DNA from: CBDCWT01 sp965223305
GTDB lineage: Bacteria > Planctomycetota > Planctomycetia > Pirellulales > Pirellulaceae
Assembly: GCA_965223305.1 (NCBI GenBank)
Contig: CBDCWT010000027.1
Coordinates: 28,048-92,047 of the forward strand
Direction of reading: 5' to 3'
DNA: 64,000 nucleotides
Notes under the pieces: generated by a model
What the model saw: only the letters and a program-made list of their open reading frames with translations
Databases searched by the model: none
What the model was told of the DNA's origin: nothing
In this document: piece by piece, positions 25,451-34,544 of the stretch
How positions within the stretch are numbered: the stretch's first letter is position 1
How the letters are laid out: every line of letters starts with the position of its first letter
Made by a program: the position numbers and the translations under genes

Positions 25451-25822
25451 CTTTGTTTGGAACACCAAGCATCGTCTTTTTTTTTGACAGCCGCACTTTC
25501 GCCCATGTAATTATATGTGTGTTTGCTCGAGACATCACTCGATGATGAGCAAGAATGCGTTGCAGCGTCACGGTTTACATCAAGAAACAGACAGAGGAGG
25601 CGGTTGGTGTCATGAAGAAACCGGCCGCTAACGCGGCTCGGCTGATGTTTGGCTGTTTGGCGACCTGACAGATCAGACCCTGACCGATCAGCTGCTGGGC
25701 GTTAGCCCACGGTTCCTTTGCGCAACGTCAAAAGCACCTTGACGACGACTTCCTTGGTCTTGATCGACGGGTGGCGTAGCTGATTGGGCCGCATTCTGAT
25801 AGCCTGTCGTCGGACTGCAAGG
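25451..25822. other. Intergenic region with a possible promoter
   Basis: TTGACA (25484-25489) and TAATTA (25508-25513), 18 nt apart, form a plausible but unproven sigma-70-type promoter after a T run. A fragment of the GCGTTAGCCC repeat (CTGGGCGTTAGCCCACGG) lies near 25694-25711. No gene is recognised. Confidence 0.35.
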
Positions 25823-26608
25823 ATGGATTGGTCAGCTAGATTTGTCAAAGTGTCTGGTCATAGCAAACTGGAGTGCGGGCGCCTCGGTGTCGGGCAACTG
25901 GACGGCAGTCGAAGTCGCGTGCGCCAACCATGGTTGCCGCTGATGATTGGGCTGTTAATCGCCGCCGGGGCGGTTGCGCCTTACGACGTGGAAGTCGCAC
26001 AGTTCTTTGCAGATCAGCGGCTGTCTGGAGACCTGCGGCGGCTACTTAACTGGTGCGAGGCCTTTGCGCACGGGCTTGGTGTAGCGCTCATCGCGCTCGT
26101 CGTAATCATCCTCGACCCGCGTCGCCGAGCTTGCTGGCCGCGGATCTTGCTCACGGCCTACTCGGCAGGACTTGTTGCCTCTACGTTGAAGGTGGTTGTA
26201 GCTCGCAGCCGGCCCGCAGCCTATTTCCGTGAACTCGAATCGTTAGCGCACGTCCCCGCGACGTTCAAAGGGTGGTTCCCGGTAGTCACCTCGGAGACCT
26301 GGCAGGCCGGGTTGGATTCGAGCATCCAGTCATTTCCATCTGGGCATGCCGCCACTGCAGTCGGCTTTGCCGGCGGTTTGGCCACGGTCTACCCTCAAGC
26401 CCGTTGGCTGTTTGTGCTGCTAGCCATGTTGGCGGCCGCACAGCGTTTATCGGTCGGAGCACACTATCCCAGCGATGTGCTGGTGGGCGCGTCGATCGGA
26501 TGCACAGCAGCCGCCTTGCTATGGGGCCGCAAGCCGTCGATCTCAGATGTGCGAGAGCTCCTGCAGCCAAACTCGCCCTCTCAGACAGCGGCCACCAACC
26601 TGGATTAA
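25823..26608 (+). CDS. PAP2-family membrane phosphatase
   Basis: The three phosphatase motifs are all present: KVVVARSRP, then QSFPSGHAATAVGF with the catalytic-type histidine, and RLSVGAHYPSDVLVG. Around them are about five membrane segments. Members dephosphorylate lipid phosphates such as undecaprenyl diphosphate or phosphatidic acid, with the active site on the outer face of the membrane. The ATG at 25823 follows AAGG directly; a TTG at 25784 would add 13 residues. The 261-residue length suits the family. Isolated gene. Confidence 0.88.
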   Translation: MDWSARFVKVSGHSKLECGRLGVGQLDGSRSRVRQPWLPLMIGLLIAAGAVAPYDVEVAQFFADQRLSGDLRRLLNWCEAFAHGLGVALIALVVIILDPRRRACWPRILLTAYSAGLVASTLKVVVARSRPAAYFRELESLAHVPATFKGWFPVVTSETWQAGLDSSIQSFPSGHAATAVGFAGGLATVYPQARWLFVLLAMLAAAQRLSVGAHYPSDVLVGASIGCTAAALLWGRKPSISDVRELLQPNSPSQTAATNLD

Positions 26609-26706
26609 TCGTCAACATCCCAGGACCAGAACTGCACTTAATGAGCGGAGTCGGATAAACTAATGTTGGGTCGAGAGACCGGGGGCCAATACGGAGTTAC
26701 CAAGAG

Positions 26707-27240
26707 ATGATGCCCGCCTTCCTGACACTGGTGATGCTCGTTCCACCGCTCCCGCACGGTGGAGGTCCTCTTCGAAGCTACCGCGAAATCCGAGACGACA
26801 TTCGAGCGACTCTGCGGGCGGAAGCCACCGCGAATTCGAGCGACCGTCGTTGCGAAGCCATCGTTCGGCTGACGGAAATCTATCGCGAGCTGGCCAGCGA
26901 TCCCCGGCAGCGTGATAGTGAGACACTGCAGAAACACAAGATTCGGTTGCGGAGTCGTTTGTTGAGCGTCCAGCGGGAGATTGATCGAAGCTCCTCTTCG
27001 CGCCAACGCGTCGGCGGCCGTGGACAATCTGCAAATCCACGGGGTGGTGGGGCAGTAATGCCCGACCACGGCCCCCTGCTGGTGGCTCTGATCGAGCGGA
27101 CGATCTCGCCTGATTTCTGGGACGTCCACGGCGGACCTGGGACCGTCTTCTATTACCGGCCGCTACGGGTACTGGTTGTCAGGGCCACCGACGACGTTCA
27201 CGGGCAAGTTGGTGGGGTGCTCACCGGATTGCGAGAGTAG
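26707..27240 (+). CDS. Exported conserved hypothetical protein
   Basis: The 177-residue product has a short hydrophobic start (MMPAFLTLVMLVPPLPHGG), a charged helical middle (about residues 25-95) and a conserved-looking C-terminus ISPDFWDVHGGPGTVFYYRP followed by LRVLVVRATDDVHGQVGGVL. The phrase WDVxGGPGxxxYYxPLRVLVVRAT with VH…VGG recalls the short domain found in many planctomycete exported proteins that resembles part of a secretin N-domain. Function unknown. tRNA-Asp follows 215 nt downstream. Confidence 0.68.
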   Translation: MMPAFLTLVMLVPPLPHGGGPLRSYREIRDDIRATLRAEATANSSDRRCEAIVRLTEIYRELASDPRQRDSETLQKHKIRLRSRLLSVQREIDRSSSSRQRVGGRGQSANPRGGGAVMPDHGPLLVALIERTISPDFWDVHGGPGTVFYYRPLRVLVVRATDDVHGQVGGVLTGLRE

Positions 27241-27409
27241 CCGTCGGCTGGAGCCAGCGGCAGATGCCGGGCGTACCACACAGCCAGCGTCCGGATGTGG
27301 TCGCATTGGTTCGAGGTGTCTTGTTGGCGCCGGAACGGCGCAGTGTGGCGAGTGCCAACACCTATCCAAACGGAAAATCGCACCCCCATGAATTGGATTT
27401 CAGCGAACC

Positions 27410-27437
27410 TTGCGGGACGACCGATGCCCGCTATAAT
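27410..27437 (+). promoter_or_regulatory. Promoter of tRNA-Asp
   Basis: A perfect TATAAT (27432-27437) with TTGCGG (27410-27415) 16 nt upstream, ending 18 nt before the tRNA. This is the clearest sigma-70-type promoter in the window. Confidence 0.75.
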
Positions 27438-27455
27438 TCAGCACTTAGCCTCCTC

Positions 27456-27529
<74 letters not shown>

Positions 27530-27541
27530 CTGTAGCAAGTT

Positions 27542-27577
27542 AACCCGGCATCGATGATTACGATGCCGGGTTTTTTT
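27542..27577 (+). terminator. Rho-independent terminator of tRNA-Asp
   Basis: A perfect 12-bp stem, AACCCGGCATCG (27542-27553) with CGATGCCGGGTT (27561-27572), a 7-nt loop, and a run of seven T. It follows the tRNA by 12 nt. Confidence 0.93.
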
Positions 27578-27948
27578 GTTGCCGGCTTCCTCGGCCTTCT
27601 GCTGTGGGAACGTTGCGAATCTGCCGGCCGCTTTTTGGGCCCACAGAGCGCAGGCGGTTGGCGTTCCGCGCGCGACCGTGCCCAGTCGCTCACATCTACC
27701 CAACCGGCAAGGCACGAATAATCCGGCCTAGTCCACAGAGCCCAGACAAAATGCGGTCGGAGGCCGGCGTGACGCGTTGATTCCCTACAGCCGATCGAAC
27801 TCTCTCGCCGATTTTTCCTTCGTGGCTGAGAGCTCGCAATATCGCCATGGATGGCGATCTGGCAGGGATTACGGGTTAGGCGGCCTAAGACCACTTTGGT
27901 GCCGTTCAGCCTTTTTTCTCATGCAACAGATTTGCACAGGGGACGACC
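27578..27948. other. Intergenic region, nothing recognised
   Basis: It lies between the tRNA-Asp terminator and the TonB receptor gene. Short frames on both strands show no ribosome site or family resemblance, and no cobalamin-riboswitch-like box was noticed by eye. Confidence 0.4.
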
Positions 27949-30009
27949 ATGGATGGGCGACTTCCTCCTCGGGGGCGGGGCTTCATGTTTGTCGTCGCGA
28001 TCATGCTGGCAGTGCCTGGCGCGAGACTAACTTACGCGGATCATGATACGGATCCTCTAGTTGATTCGGGTAGTGACGCGTTGCTCGAGGTCGACGACCT
28101 CGACCAGTTGTTGGAAATGGCCGACCAGGACATTGGTCAGCTGGCCCATGTCCGCGTCACGGCTCCAGCCCTACAGGCAGAAGTGTCCACGGTTAGTCGC
28201 CAGGTGACCACTGTGGGCCGGTCTCCCGCCGCGGTCTTTGTGATCACCAACGAGATGATTCGTCGCAGCGGCGCGCGCAGTCTGCCCGAAGTGCTCCGCA
28301 TGGCGCCCGGCGTTGAGGTAGCACGGATCGACAGCAGCAAGTGGGCGATCACCATTCGCGGCTTTAACAGCCGTTTTTCAAACAAGCTGCTAGTTCAGAT
28401 CGACGGTAGGACCGTCTACACGCCGCTTTTCGGAGGCGTGTTTTGGGATGTTCAAGATGTCGTCCTGGAGGACATTGAACGCATCGAGGTCATCCGTGGT
28501 CCAGGCGCGACGGTTTGGGGAGCCAATGCTGTCAACGGCATCATCAATGTGTTGACCAAGCACTCCGCCGACAGCCAAGGCCGCTTCCTGCAAGGTGGTA
28601 GCGGCACAGAGGAGCGGGGCTTCGTGACCGCGCGGTACGGAGGTTCGCTATCGGAAGACGCAACCTACCGCGTCTATGGAAAGTGGTTCGATCGCGACAC
28701 CGGATTCGACCCCGCAGGCAACGCTCACGACGATTGGAGAATGGGGCGAACGGGCTTCCGCATGGACTGGGCGGCGACCTGTTGCGACCTGATTACTTTC
28801 CAGGGCGACTACTATGACGGCTCGACCGGCCGGCGAAACCTCTATGCCGACCCGATCCTGCTGACTCGCATCGTCGACGACGATGCGAAAGTCGTTGGTG
28901 GCAACGCCCTCGTGCGTTGGACGCGCACGCTGAGCGACACTTCAGACTGGGCAGTTCAAACCTACTACGACCGCACCGAGAGGCATTGGTTGGCTGAAGA
29001 TTTCCGCGAGGATCGCGACACTGTGGACGTCGACTTTCAGCATCGCTTCCAGCTCGGCTACCGGCACTCCGTCGTTTGGGGACTGGGTTACCGGAACACC
29101 CGAGACCGAATTCGTAACAGTGGATTCGTTCTGGATTTCACTCCAAGCTCGCGCGCCGACGACCTGTTCAGCTACTTCGCCCAAGACGAGATCACACTTC
29201 GCGAGGATCTCTGGTATTTGACCGTTGGGGCCAAGTTCCAGCACAACGACTACACGCCATTCGAGTTTCAGCCAACGGCTCGTCTGCTGTGGACGCCTTC
29301 CGCGCACCAGTCGATCTGGGGAGCCATCTCTGGTGCGGCGCGGACGCCCACGAGGGCGGAGCACAACGTCACCTTGACTTCCTTGCCTATCGGCGGCTTC
29401 TTTCCGCGGATCATCGGCAATCCAAACTTCAGGTCAGAGGATCTGCTGGCGTATGAGTTGGGAATTCGCACTCAACCCACTGACCAGTTCTCCTGGGACC
29501 TCGCTGTCTTTTACTTCGATTACAACGATCTGATGGAGTTTGTCCCACAGGGATTCGTGCCACCGTTTTTTGTGCCGCAGCGTTTCGAGAACATTGGGGA
29601 TGGCGAAGCGTATGGCGGTGAAGTGTCCTTCAACTACGCAGTCACTGACTGCTGGCGGCTGTTCGGCTCCTATAGCTTCCTGAGGATGAACGTGGGTCAA
29701 AGCAGCAACTTCCTGGGCAGCAGTCCCCGCAACCACTCCTACTTGCAATCCTCTTGGGACTTGGGCTGTAACTGGGAACTGGACCTCATTTGGCGCTACG
29801 TTGACAGCCTGCCGGCCGAAGGGGTCCGCAGCTACAACGTCGCTGATGTGCGCCTGGCGTGGCTGCCCACGAACCACTTTGAAGCAGCGATCGTGGCCCG
29901 TCACCTGCTCGACTCCCATCATCCCGAGTTTGGCTTCGACGAGATTACGGGGAACTTCAACACCGAGGTTGAGCGTGAGATCTACGGAAGCGTCACGTGG
30001 CGGTACTAG
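27949..30009 (+). CDS. TonB-dependent outer-membrane receptor
   Basis: GGGGA lies about 5 nt before the ATG. After a signal peptide, the plug domain shows SPAAVFVITNEMIRRSGARS, LPEVLRMAPGVEVARID, TIRGFNSRFSNKLLVQIDGR, DIERIEVIRGPGATVWGANA and VNGIINVLTKH. The 686-residue protein then continues as a beta-barrel with alternating aromatic strands and ends in VEREIYGSVTWRY, with the C-terminal aromatic expected of an outer-membrane protein. It imports a ligand using TonB energy; which ligand is not readable. A YfiR gene follows after 69 nt, suggesting a signalling rather than simply nutritional role. Confidence 0.93.
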   Translation: MDGRLPPRGRGFMFVVAIMLAVPGARLTYADHDTDPLVDSGSDALLEVDDLDQLLEMADQDIGQLAHVRVTAPALQAEVSTVSRQVTTVGRSPAAVFVITNEMIRRSGARSLPEVLRMAPGVEVARIDSSKWAITIRGFNSRFSNKLLVQIDGRTVYTPLFGGVFWDVQDVVLEDIERIEVIRGPGATVWGANAVNGIINVLTKHSADSQGRFLQGGSGTEERGFVTARYGGSLSEDATYRVYGKWFDRDTGFDPAGNAHDDWRMGRTGFRMDWAATCCDLITFQGDYYDGSTGRRNLYADPILLTRIVDDDAKVVGGNALVRWTRTLSDTSDWAVQTYYDRTERHWLAEDFREDRDTVDVDFQHRFQLGYRHSVVWGLGYRNTRDRIRNSGFVLDFTPSSRADDLFSYFAQDEITLREDLWYLTVGAKFQHNDYTPFEFQPTARLLWTPSAHQSIWGAISGAARTPTRAEHNVTLTSLPIGGFFPRIIGNPNFRSEDLLAYELGIRTQPTDQFSWDLAVFYFDYNDLMEFVPQGFVPPFFVPQRFENIGDGEAYGGEVSFNYAVTDCWRLFGSYSFLRMNVGQSSNFLGSSPRNHSYLQSSWDLGCNWELDLIWRYVDSLPAEGVRSYNVADVRLAWLPTNHFEAAIVARHLLDSHHPEFGFDEITGNFNTEVEREIYGSVTWRY

Positions 30010-30078
30010 TCGCATGTCTTCACGAATACTGATAGCTCGTTCATTACCATCAGCCGGTCACCGTTGTACGAAAACGAA

Positions 30079-30675
30079 ATGAGTGCGCGGGCAGTCATTC
30101 TGGTTCTGAAATCGCTGTACGGGGGCGTCGCATTCGGTCTCGTCACTGCGGTCGTCTGCTGGTTGAGCTGGGACCCCTCCCTGCTTGTTGCCCAGCCGTA
30201 CATAGCGCCGGCTCGCGAGTACAAGGTCAAGGGTGTCTTTCTATACAGCTTTGGACGCTACGTTGAATGGCCGGCTATCGACGAAGCTCCTGATTTTGTG
30301 ATCGGCGTCTTGGGCGATTCGCTGATTGACTCTACGTTGGCCGGAGTCGCTCAAAAGAAGGAGCTGAAGGGCAAGCGGATCAAGATTCGCCAGTTTGCCC
30401 GGCCCGACAACATCGAATTCTGCCACATTCTTTTCATCTCACATGTCGTGAGCGCGGAAGACGAGCAGCAGGCGCTCCAGATTGCCAGCGGCCAAGGCAT
30501 GCTAACCGTGGGAGAAACGACGGAATTCACCAGCCGGGGTGGCTGCATCGGCTTTCTGGTCGATGGCGAGACTATCCGCTTTCAGATCAACGTCACCGCG
30601 ACAAAGGCCGAGAGACTTCAACTGGACGCGAAGCTACTCAGAATCGGCGAAGTGGTCAGCTTCCCAGCTCAATGA
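30079..30675 (+). CDS. YfiR family periplasmic protein (DUF4154)
   Basis: The 198-residue product has an N-terminal hydrophobic segment (about residues 10-35), then the YfiR hallmark YKVKGVFLYSFGRYVEWP, VIGVLGDSLIDSTLAG, FCHILFISH, GMLTVGETTEFTSRGGCIGF and IRFQINVTATKAERLQLDAK followed by LLRIGEV. In Pseudomonas YfiR represses the membrane diguanylate cyclase YfiN from the periplasm; in other bacteria YfiR-like genes often sit beside receptor and sensor genes. No cyclase gene is adjacent here; the only GGDEF gene in the window is 18 kb away. The start is uncertain (TTG at 30064 adds five residues). Confidence 0.85.
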   Translation: MSARAVILVLKSLYGGVAFGLVTAVVCWLSWDPSLLVAQPYIAPAREYKVKGVFLYSFGRYVEWPAIDEAPDFVIGVLGDSLIDSTLAGVAQKKELKGKRIKIRQFARPDNIEFCHILFISHVVSAEDEQQALQIASGQGMLTVGETTEFTSRGGCIGFLVDGETIRFQINVTATKAERLQLDAKLLRIGEVVSFPAQ

Positions 30676-30706
30676 TACGAGTTGCCCAACAGCGCCACCG
30701 CAACAC

Positions 30707-30886
30707 TAGCCCGGATTATTCATGAAGATCGTCGCGAGAGGTTGTAAGTACGTTCGTGGCAAGGAAGGCGAGCAATTCTTCCGCAGGCGTATTGAAGCAA
30801 TACGTCGAGGGAAAATTGTGAAGCATGACGAAGCCACGGATGGACTTACGACCTCGCAGCAGATCGCTCATGAATAATTCGGGCTA
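30707..30886. mobile_element. 180-bp MITE-like palindrome, copy A
   Basis: Ends TAGCCCGGATTATTCATGA and TCATGAATAATTCGGGCTA, centre CAATACG-TCG-like palindrome (GAAGCAATACG). The interior arms also pair: CAATTCTTCCGC and GAAAATTGTG regions. It is nearly identical, in reverse orientation, to copies at 36461 and 47199. Its right end abuts the stop of the methyltransferase gene. Confidence 0.92.
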
Positions 30887-30887
30887 G

Positions 30888-32135
30888 CTACCTTTTCCGC
30901 TCGACACGGACACTGACATCGTCAAACGAGATGACGCCGGTTGCTCCGAAAAGTCCGATACGGAGAATCGCCTCCCGAGCACGGAGGGGGACACGGAAGC
31001 GTTTGCCAACAAGCTTCCATTCCGAGCTGTTGCGAAACGGCCCGACGAGCACAAAACCTAGGTCCTTGCGCTGGTCATCGTAGAAGGTCATTGCAATCAT
31101 CGGCGTCGCACCGTCTCGGACCGAGAGCCGTAGATCGCTGTAGCGAACCTGGGCGGAGATTTCGATCTCGGCCAACCGCCGGCCGTCCAGAGGGATCCCC
31201 TGCAGCAGGTGTGCGGGACGGCCGAGTTGTTCGTTGCGAAAAGTGACATAGTGTTGACCCTCGGGGGCGTCGTCGCCCTGCTCCCAGGTCAGCTGCCGCT
31301 GATAGTACCATCCGGGCAAGAACCCGTTCTCTGCAGGAGGCTGTTCGAAACCTCCATTCGCGGCACTCGGACTAGACGGATCGGGCCGGAGACGGCGGTT
31401 CTCCTCGGCGGTTCCGGTCATCGGAACGAACAGCGTCGGACGCAGCGCTTCGGCCTCGAGCTGACCGTCCACCTTGCGCATGAGATAGAGGGTCTGCTGA
31501 TAACGTTCTCCGGTGGGGATGACCATCAACCCGCCTTCTGCCAGCTGCTGGACGAGCGGCTGTGGAACATCTTCTGGCGAGCACGTCACGATGATCTTGT
31601 CAAATGGTGCGTGCTCGGCCCAACCTTGAAATCCGTCTCCGACTTTGGAAACTACATTGTCGTAGCCAAGCCGCTTCAACGTCCGCTCAGCTTTGCGACC
31701 CAACGATTCCACAATTTCGATGGTGTACACCACGTCCACCAAAGGGCTGAGCACTGCCGCCTGGTAGCCGCTGCCGGTGCCGATTTCCAGCACGCGATCG
31801 GTCGGTTGCGGATCGATACACTCGGTCATGAAAGCGACGATGAACGGCGAAGAGATGGTCTGCTGGCCGCCGATCGGCAGGGACATGTCGAAATAGGCCC
31901 GCTGCCGCAACGCGGCACTTACGAACTCGTGCCGTGGCGTGTTTCGCATCGCTTCGAGGACGCGCGGCTCCCGCACCCCTGCACCCTTCACGACCTGATC
32001 GACCATCCGCATCCTGGCGGCAGTGAACTGGGCCGTCGATTGACCGAGGACGAAGTCCGAGCCGAGAGCCACGAGCGCAAGCAGCACCAACGCCGAGAAC
32101 GAAGACCGTGGTGAAAACGCCGTGGCAACGCGCAT
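30888..32135 (-). CDS. Exported protein-L-isoaspartate O-methyltransferase with C-terminal jelly-roll-like domain
   Basis: GAGGGAG lies 8 nt before the ATG. A signal peptide (to about residue 31) precedes a complete PCMT domain: TPRHEFV, the signature PIGGQQTISSP (about 87-97), the SAM motif VLEIGTGSGYQAAVLS (115-130), FDKIIVTCSPEDVP and GGLMVIPTG. From about residue 265 a second, beta-rich domain follows (GGFEQPPAENGFLPGWYY … GVISFDDVSVRVERKR) that resembles a carbohydrate-binding jelly roll. Cytoplasmic PCMT repairs isoaspartate in proteins using SAM; SAM supply outside the cytoplasm is a puzzle. The stop codon abuts a MITE-like palindrome. Confidence 0.88.
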   Translation of the reverse strand: MRVATAFSPRSSFSALVLLALVALGSDFVLGQSTAQFTAARMRMVDQVVKGAGVREPRVLEAMRNTPRHEFVSAALRQRAYFDMSLPIGGQQTISSPFIVAFMTECIDPQPTDRVLEIGTGSGYQAAVLSPLVDVVYTIEIVESLGRKAERTLKRLGYDNVVSKVGDGFQGWAEHAPFDKIIVTCSPEDVPQPLVQQLAEGGLMVIPTGERYQQTLYLMRKVDGQLEAEALRPTLFVPMTGTAEENRRLRPDPSSPSAANGGFEQPPAENGFLPGWYYQRQLTWEQGDDAPEGQHYVTFRNEQLGRPAHLLQGIPLDGRRLAEIEISAQVRYSDLRLSVRDGATPMIAMTFYDDQRKDLGFVLVGPFRNSSEWKLVGKRFRVPLRAREAILRIGLFGATGVISFDDVSVRVERKR

Positions 32136-32330
32136 CGCAGTACTCCCTCGTGAGTGGAATGAGCTCCGGTTCTATTATCTCACATCTGGAAAGACAGGTG
32201 ATCTTCAGACTTCATCAAAACAGCTTAAAAAATACGGCTGACCAAGACACAGGGAGCCCGCGCGATGGTACGATGAGCGGCCAGCAGACGTTTGACAAAT
32301 CATTTTTCGGGATCGCAGTGGATGACAGTG

Positions 32331-33131
32331 ATGCGAAGCAATCCAATCAAGCAGAAGTTGAAGAGCGGTGAACCGACGTTCGGCACCTGGTTGTCCCTGG
32401 GAGATATCTATGCGACCCGGGTTCTAGCACGGATGGGATTTGACTGGCTGACGCTCGACATCGAGCACTCGGCCATCGACTGGTCGCGTGCCACGACAAT
32501 CTTCTCGGTGATCGCCGACGCGGGCTGTGTCCCCTTGGCTCGCGTGCCGGAGGGCAGCCATCACTACATCAAACGGGTGCTGGACGCGGGTGCTTGGGGT
32601 GTTGTGGTGCCCATGGTCGACACCGTCGAGCAAGCTAAGGCCGCCATTGCGGCCGCAAAGTATCCACCTCTTGGCAATCGAAGCGTCGGCGGAGGCATGC
32701 ATTCGATGAACTTCGGCGCGACTGCGGGAGACTACTACGAGCGCGCAAACGATGAGATCTTGGTGATCTTACAAACGGAAAGTCCTCGAGGTGTGGAAAA
32801 CGCCGAGGCCATCTATAGCCAGGCGGGATGCGACGCGATTTTTATCGGACCTAACGACCTACGTTACCAGATGCGCGAGGCGGACGGCACTTTCCCAACG
32901 CCGGAGGAACACGAGGCGATGGTGCAGCGGGTCATCGAAGTCGGCCAACAGGTAGGTACACCCACCGGCATTCACGCCATGGACGTCGAGTCAGCACTCA
33001 GCCGAGCCGCGCAGGGCATGCAGTTTCTCGCTGTGGGAAGCGATCTCCGCATGCTCAGCTCGAAGGCTCAGGAGATCATTGGCGGCCTCCAGCCCGCCGA
33101 AGCGGCAGCAGCGGACATTGCTCGGTACTAG
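32331..33131 (+). CDS. HpcH/HpaI family aldolase
   Basis: The ATG at 32331 starts MRSNPIKQKLKSGEPTFGTW, a typical opening of this family. Further motifs are GFDWLTLDIEHSAIDW, ARVPEGSHHYIKRVLDAGAW, GVVVPMVDTVEQAKAA, GNRSVGGGMHSMNFG, ILQTESPRGVENAEAI and DAIFIGPNDLRYQM. Members are divalent-metal class II aldolases cleaving 2-keto-3-deoxy sugar acids into pyruvate plus an aldehyde. The substrate is unknown. It precedes, on the same strand, two genes that form a split Tm-1, which suggests a shared catabolic role. Alternative starts at 32292 and 32322 exist. Confidence 0.88.
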   Translation: MRSNPIKQKLKSGEPTFGTWLSLGDIYATRVLARMGFDWLTLDIEHSAIDWSRATTIFSVIADAGCVPLARVPEGSHHYIKRVLDAGAWGVVVPMVDTVEQAKAAIAAAKYPPLGNRSVGGGMHSMNFGATAGDYYERANDEILVILQTESPRGVENAEAIYSQAGCDAIFIGPNDLRYQMREADGTFPTPEEHEAMVQRVIEVGQQVGTPTGIHAMDVESALSRAAQGMQFLAVGSDLRMLSSKAQEIIGGLQPAEAAAADIARY

Positions 33132-33256
33132 CCTCCCTCTGCTCGCAGCGGCAGGCACGCGCTTCCTGCCGTCCGCCGTTTGAAGGCTGCCCGAGACAGC
33201 ACACGGAGTGTGTGAGCCACCTTGTTCTGAGACGAAGGTTCCGAACCGCGCGATCA

Positions 33257-34480
33257 ATGCTCTACCTACTGGCCACTCTCGACACCAAGGGCCCCGAGGC
33301 CGCGTTGTTGCGCGATCGGCTCACGAGTTTGGGCGTCACGGTGGCCGTCGTCGACTGTGGCTGCCTGGGCGAGCCGGCGTTTCCGCCGCGAGTTACTCGC
33401 CAAGAGCTATTCCGCGCCGCCGGCACGACCCACGCCGAGATGGTTGCGGCGGGCGACCGGGGTCAAGCGGTCGCCAAGGCGGCGATTGGCGCCGCGAAGG
33501 TAGTCGAGGATGCCTGGCAACGAGGCGAGTTGACTGGCGTCTTAGCTCTGGGAGGCTCGGCAGGAACCACGATCGGAACCGCGGCCATGCGGAGACTGCC
33601 GATCGGAGTGCCGAAGTTGGTCGTGAGCACGCTGGCTTCCGGACAAGTTAGCCAATATGTGGGTGAAAAAGACATCCTGATGCACCATTCCGTCGTCGAC
33701 ATTGCGGGCATCAACCGCATCAGCCGCCGGATCCTCGAGAACGCCGCGGCGGCCATGGGCGGCATGCTGATGCAGCCAAATTCTGCGGTGGAGGACGGCG
33801 ACCGGCCTATCGTGGCCGCCACGATGTTCGGTGTGACGACCCCCTGTGTCGAGCAGGCACGCCATGTGGTCGAGCAAGCTGGCTACGAGGTGCTGGTCTT
33901 TCACGCCACAGGAAACGGTGGCCGGGCGATGGAGTCGCTCGTTCGCGAGGGCTTAATCGCAGGAGTGCTCGACATCACCACCACCGAACTGGCGGACGAG
34001 CTGGTGGGCGGCGTGCTCTCCGCAGGGCCCGAGCGCCTTACCGCGGCGGCCGAACTCGGGGTGCCTCAAGTGGTCTCGGTCGGAGCTACCGACATGGTCA
34101 ATTTCGGTCCACCTGAGACAGTTCCCGAGGGTTTCCGTGGACGACTGCTTTACGAGCACAATCCGACAATCACGCTGATGCGGACCACGGCAGTAGAATG
34201 CCGGCAGCTGGGTGAAGAAATCGCCACCAAAGTAGCGGCCTCGAGAGGACCTGCTGCCATCCTCCTCCCCTTGCGTGGTGTGTCGGCGATCGACGCCAAG
34301 GACCAGCCATTTGACGACCCGACAGCGCGTGAGGCACTGTTTGCAGCGATTCGCAAGCACGCCAACAGCGAGTGTGTCGAGTACGATGCACATATCAACG
34401 ACCCCCGGTTTGCCGAGGCGGCAGCTCATCGACTGCTGGAAATGATGCGGCGCAGTGTCCCGGCAAGCCAGGGTGATTAG
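33257..34480 (+). CDS. Tm-1-like ATP-binding domain protein (UPF0261)
   Basis: From the ATG at 33257 the 407-residue protein reads MLYLLATLDTKGPEAALLRD, VDCGCLGEP, VLALGGSAGTTIGTAAMRRL, PKLVVSTLASGQVSQYVGEK, DILMHHSVVDIAGINRISR, FHATGNGGRAMESLVREG and GVLDITTTELADEL. These are family-wide motifs of UPF0261, the N-terminal domain of the plant Tm-1 virus-resistance protein and of fungal homologues; the domain binds ATP. The biochemical role in bacteria is not settled. The companion TIM-barrel domain is encoded by the next gene, 64 nt downstream. A degenerate hairpin repeat lies just upstream. Confidence 0.87.
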   Translation: MLYLLATLDTKGPEAALLRDRLTSLGVTVAVVDCGCLGEPAFPPRVTRQELFRAAGTTHAEMVAAGDRGQAVAKAAIGAAKVVEDAWQRGELTGVLALGGSAGTTIGTAAMRRLPIGVPKLVVSTLASGQVSQYVGEKDILMHHSVVDIAGINRISRRILENAAAAMGGMLMQPNSAVEDGDRPIVAATMFGVTTPCVEQARHVVEQAGYEVLVFHATGNGGRAMESLVREGLIAGVLDITTTELADELVGGVLSAGPERLTAAAELGVPQVVSVGATDMVNFGPPETVPEGFRGRLLYEHNPTITLMRTTAVECRQLGEEIATKVAASRGPAAILLPLRGVSAIDAKDQPFDDPTAREALFAAIRKHANSECVEYDAHINDPRFAEAAAHRLLEMMRRSVPASQGD

Positions 34481-34544
34481 GACTTGTGCATGCATCCTCA
34501 GAGCTCGCGCTGCGCACCCAGATTCAAACCAGTTTGGAGAAACG

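Noticed and set aside
25484..25513. TTGACA-N18-TAATTA as a firm promoter
   Set aside because: The nearest gene start is over 300 nt away and the spacing is not optimal; kept only as a remark in the intergenic entry.
31209..32114. A 301-codon open frame on the plus strand
   Set aside because: Fully antisense to the isoaspartyl methyltransferase gene, which has strong motifs and a ribosome site; the opposite frame shows no family.
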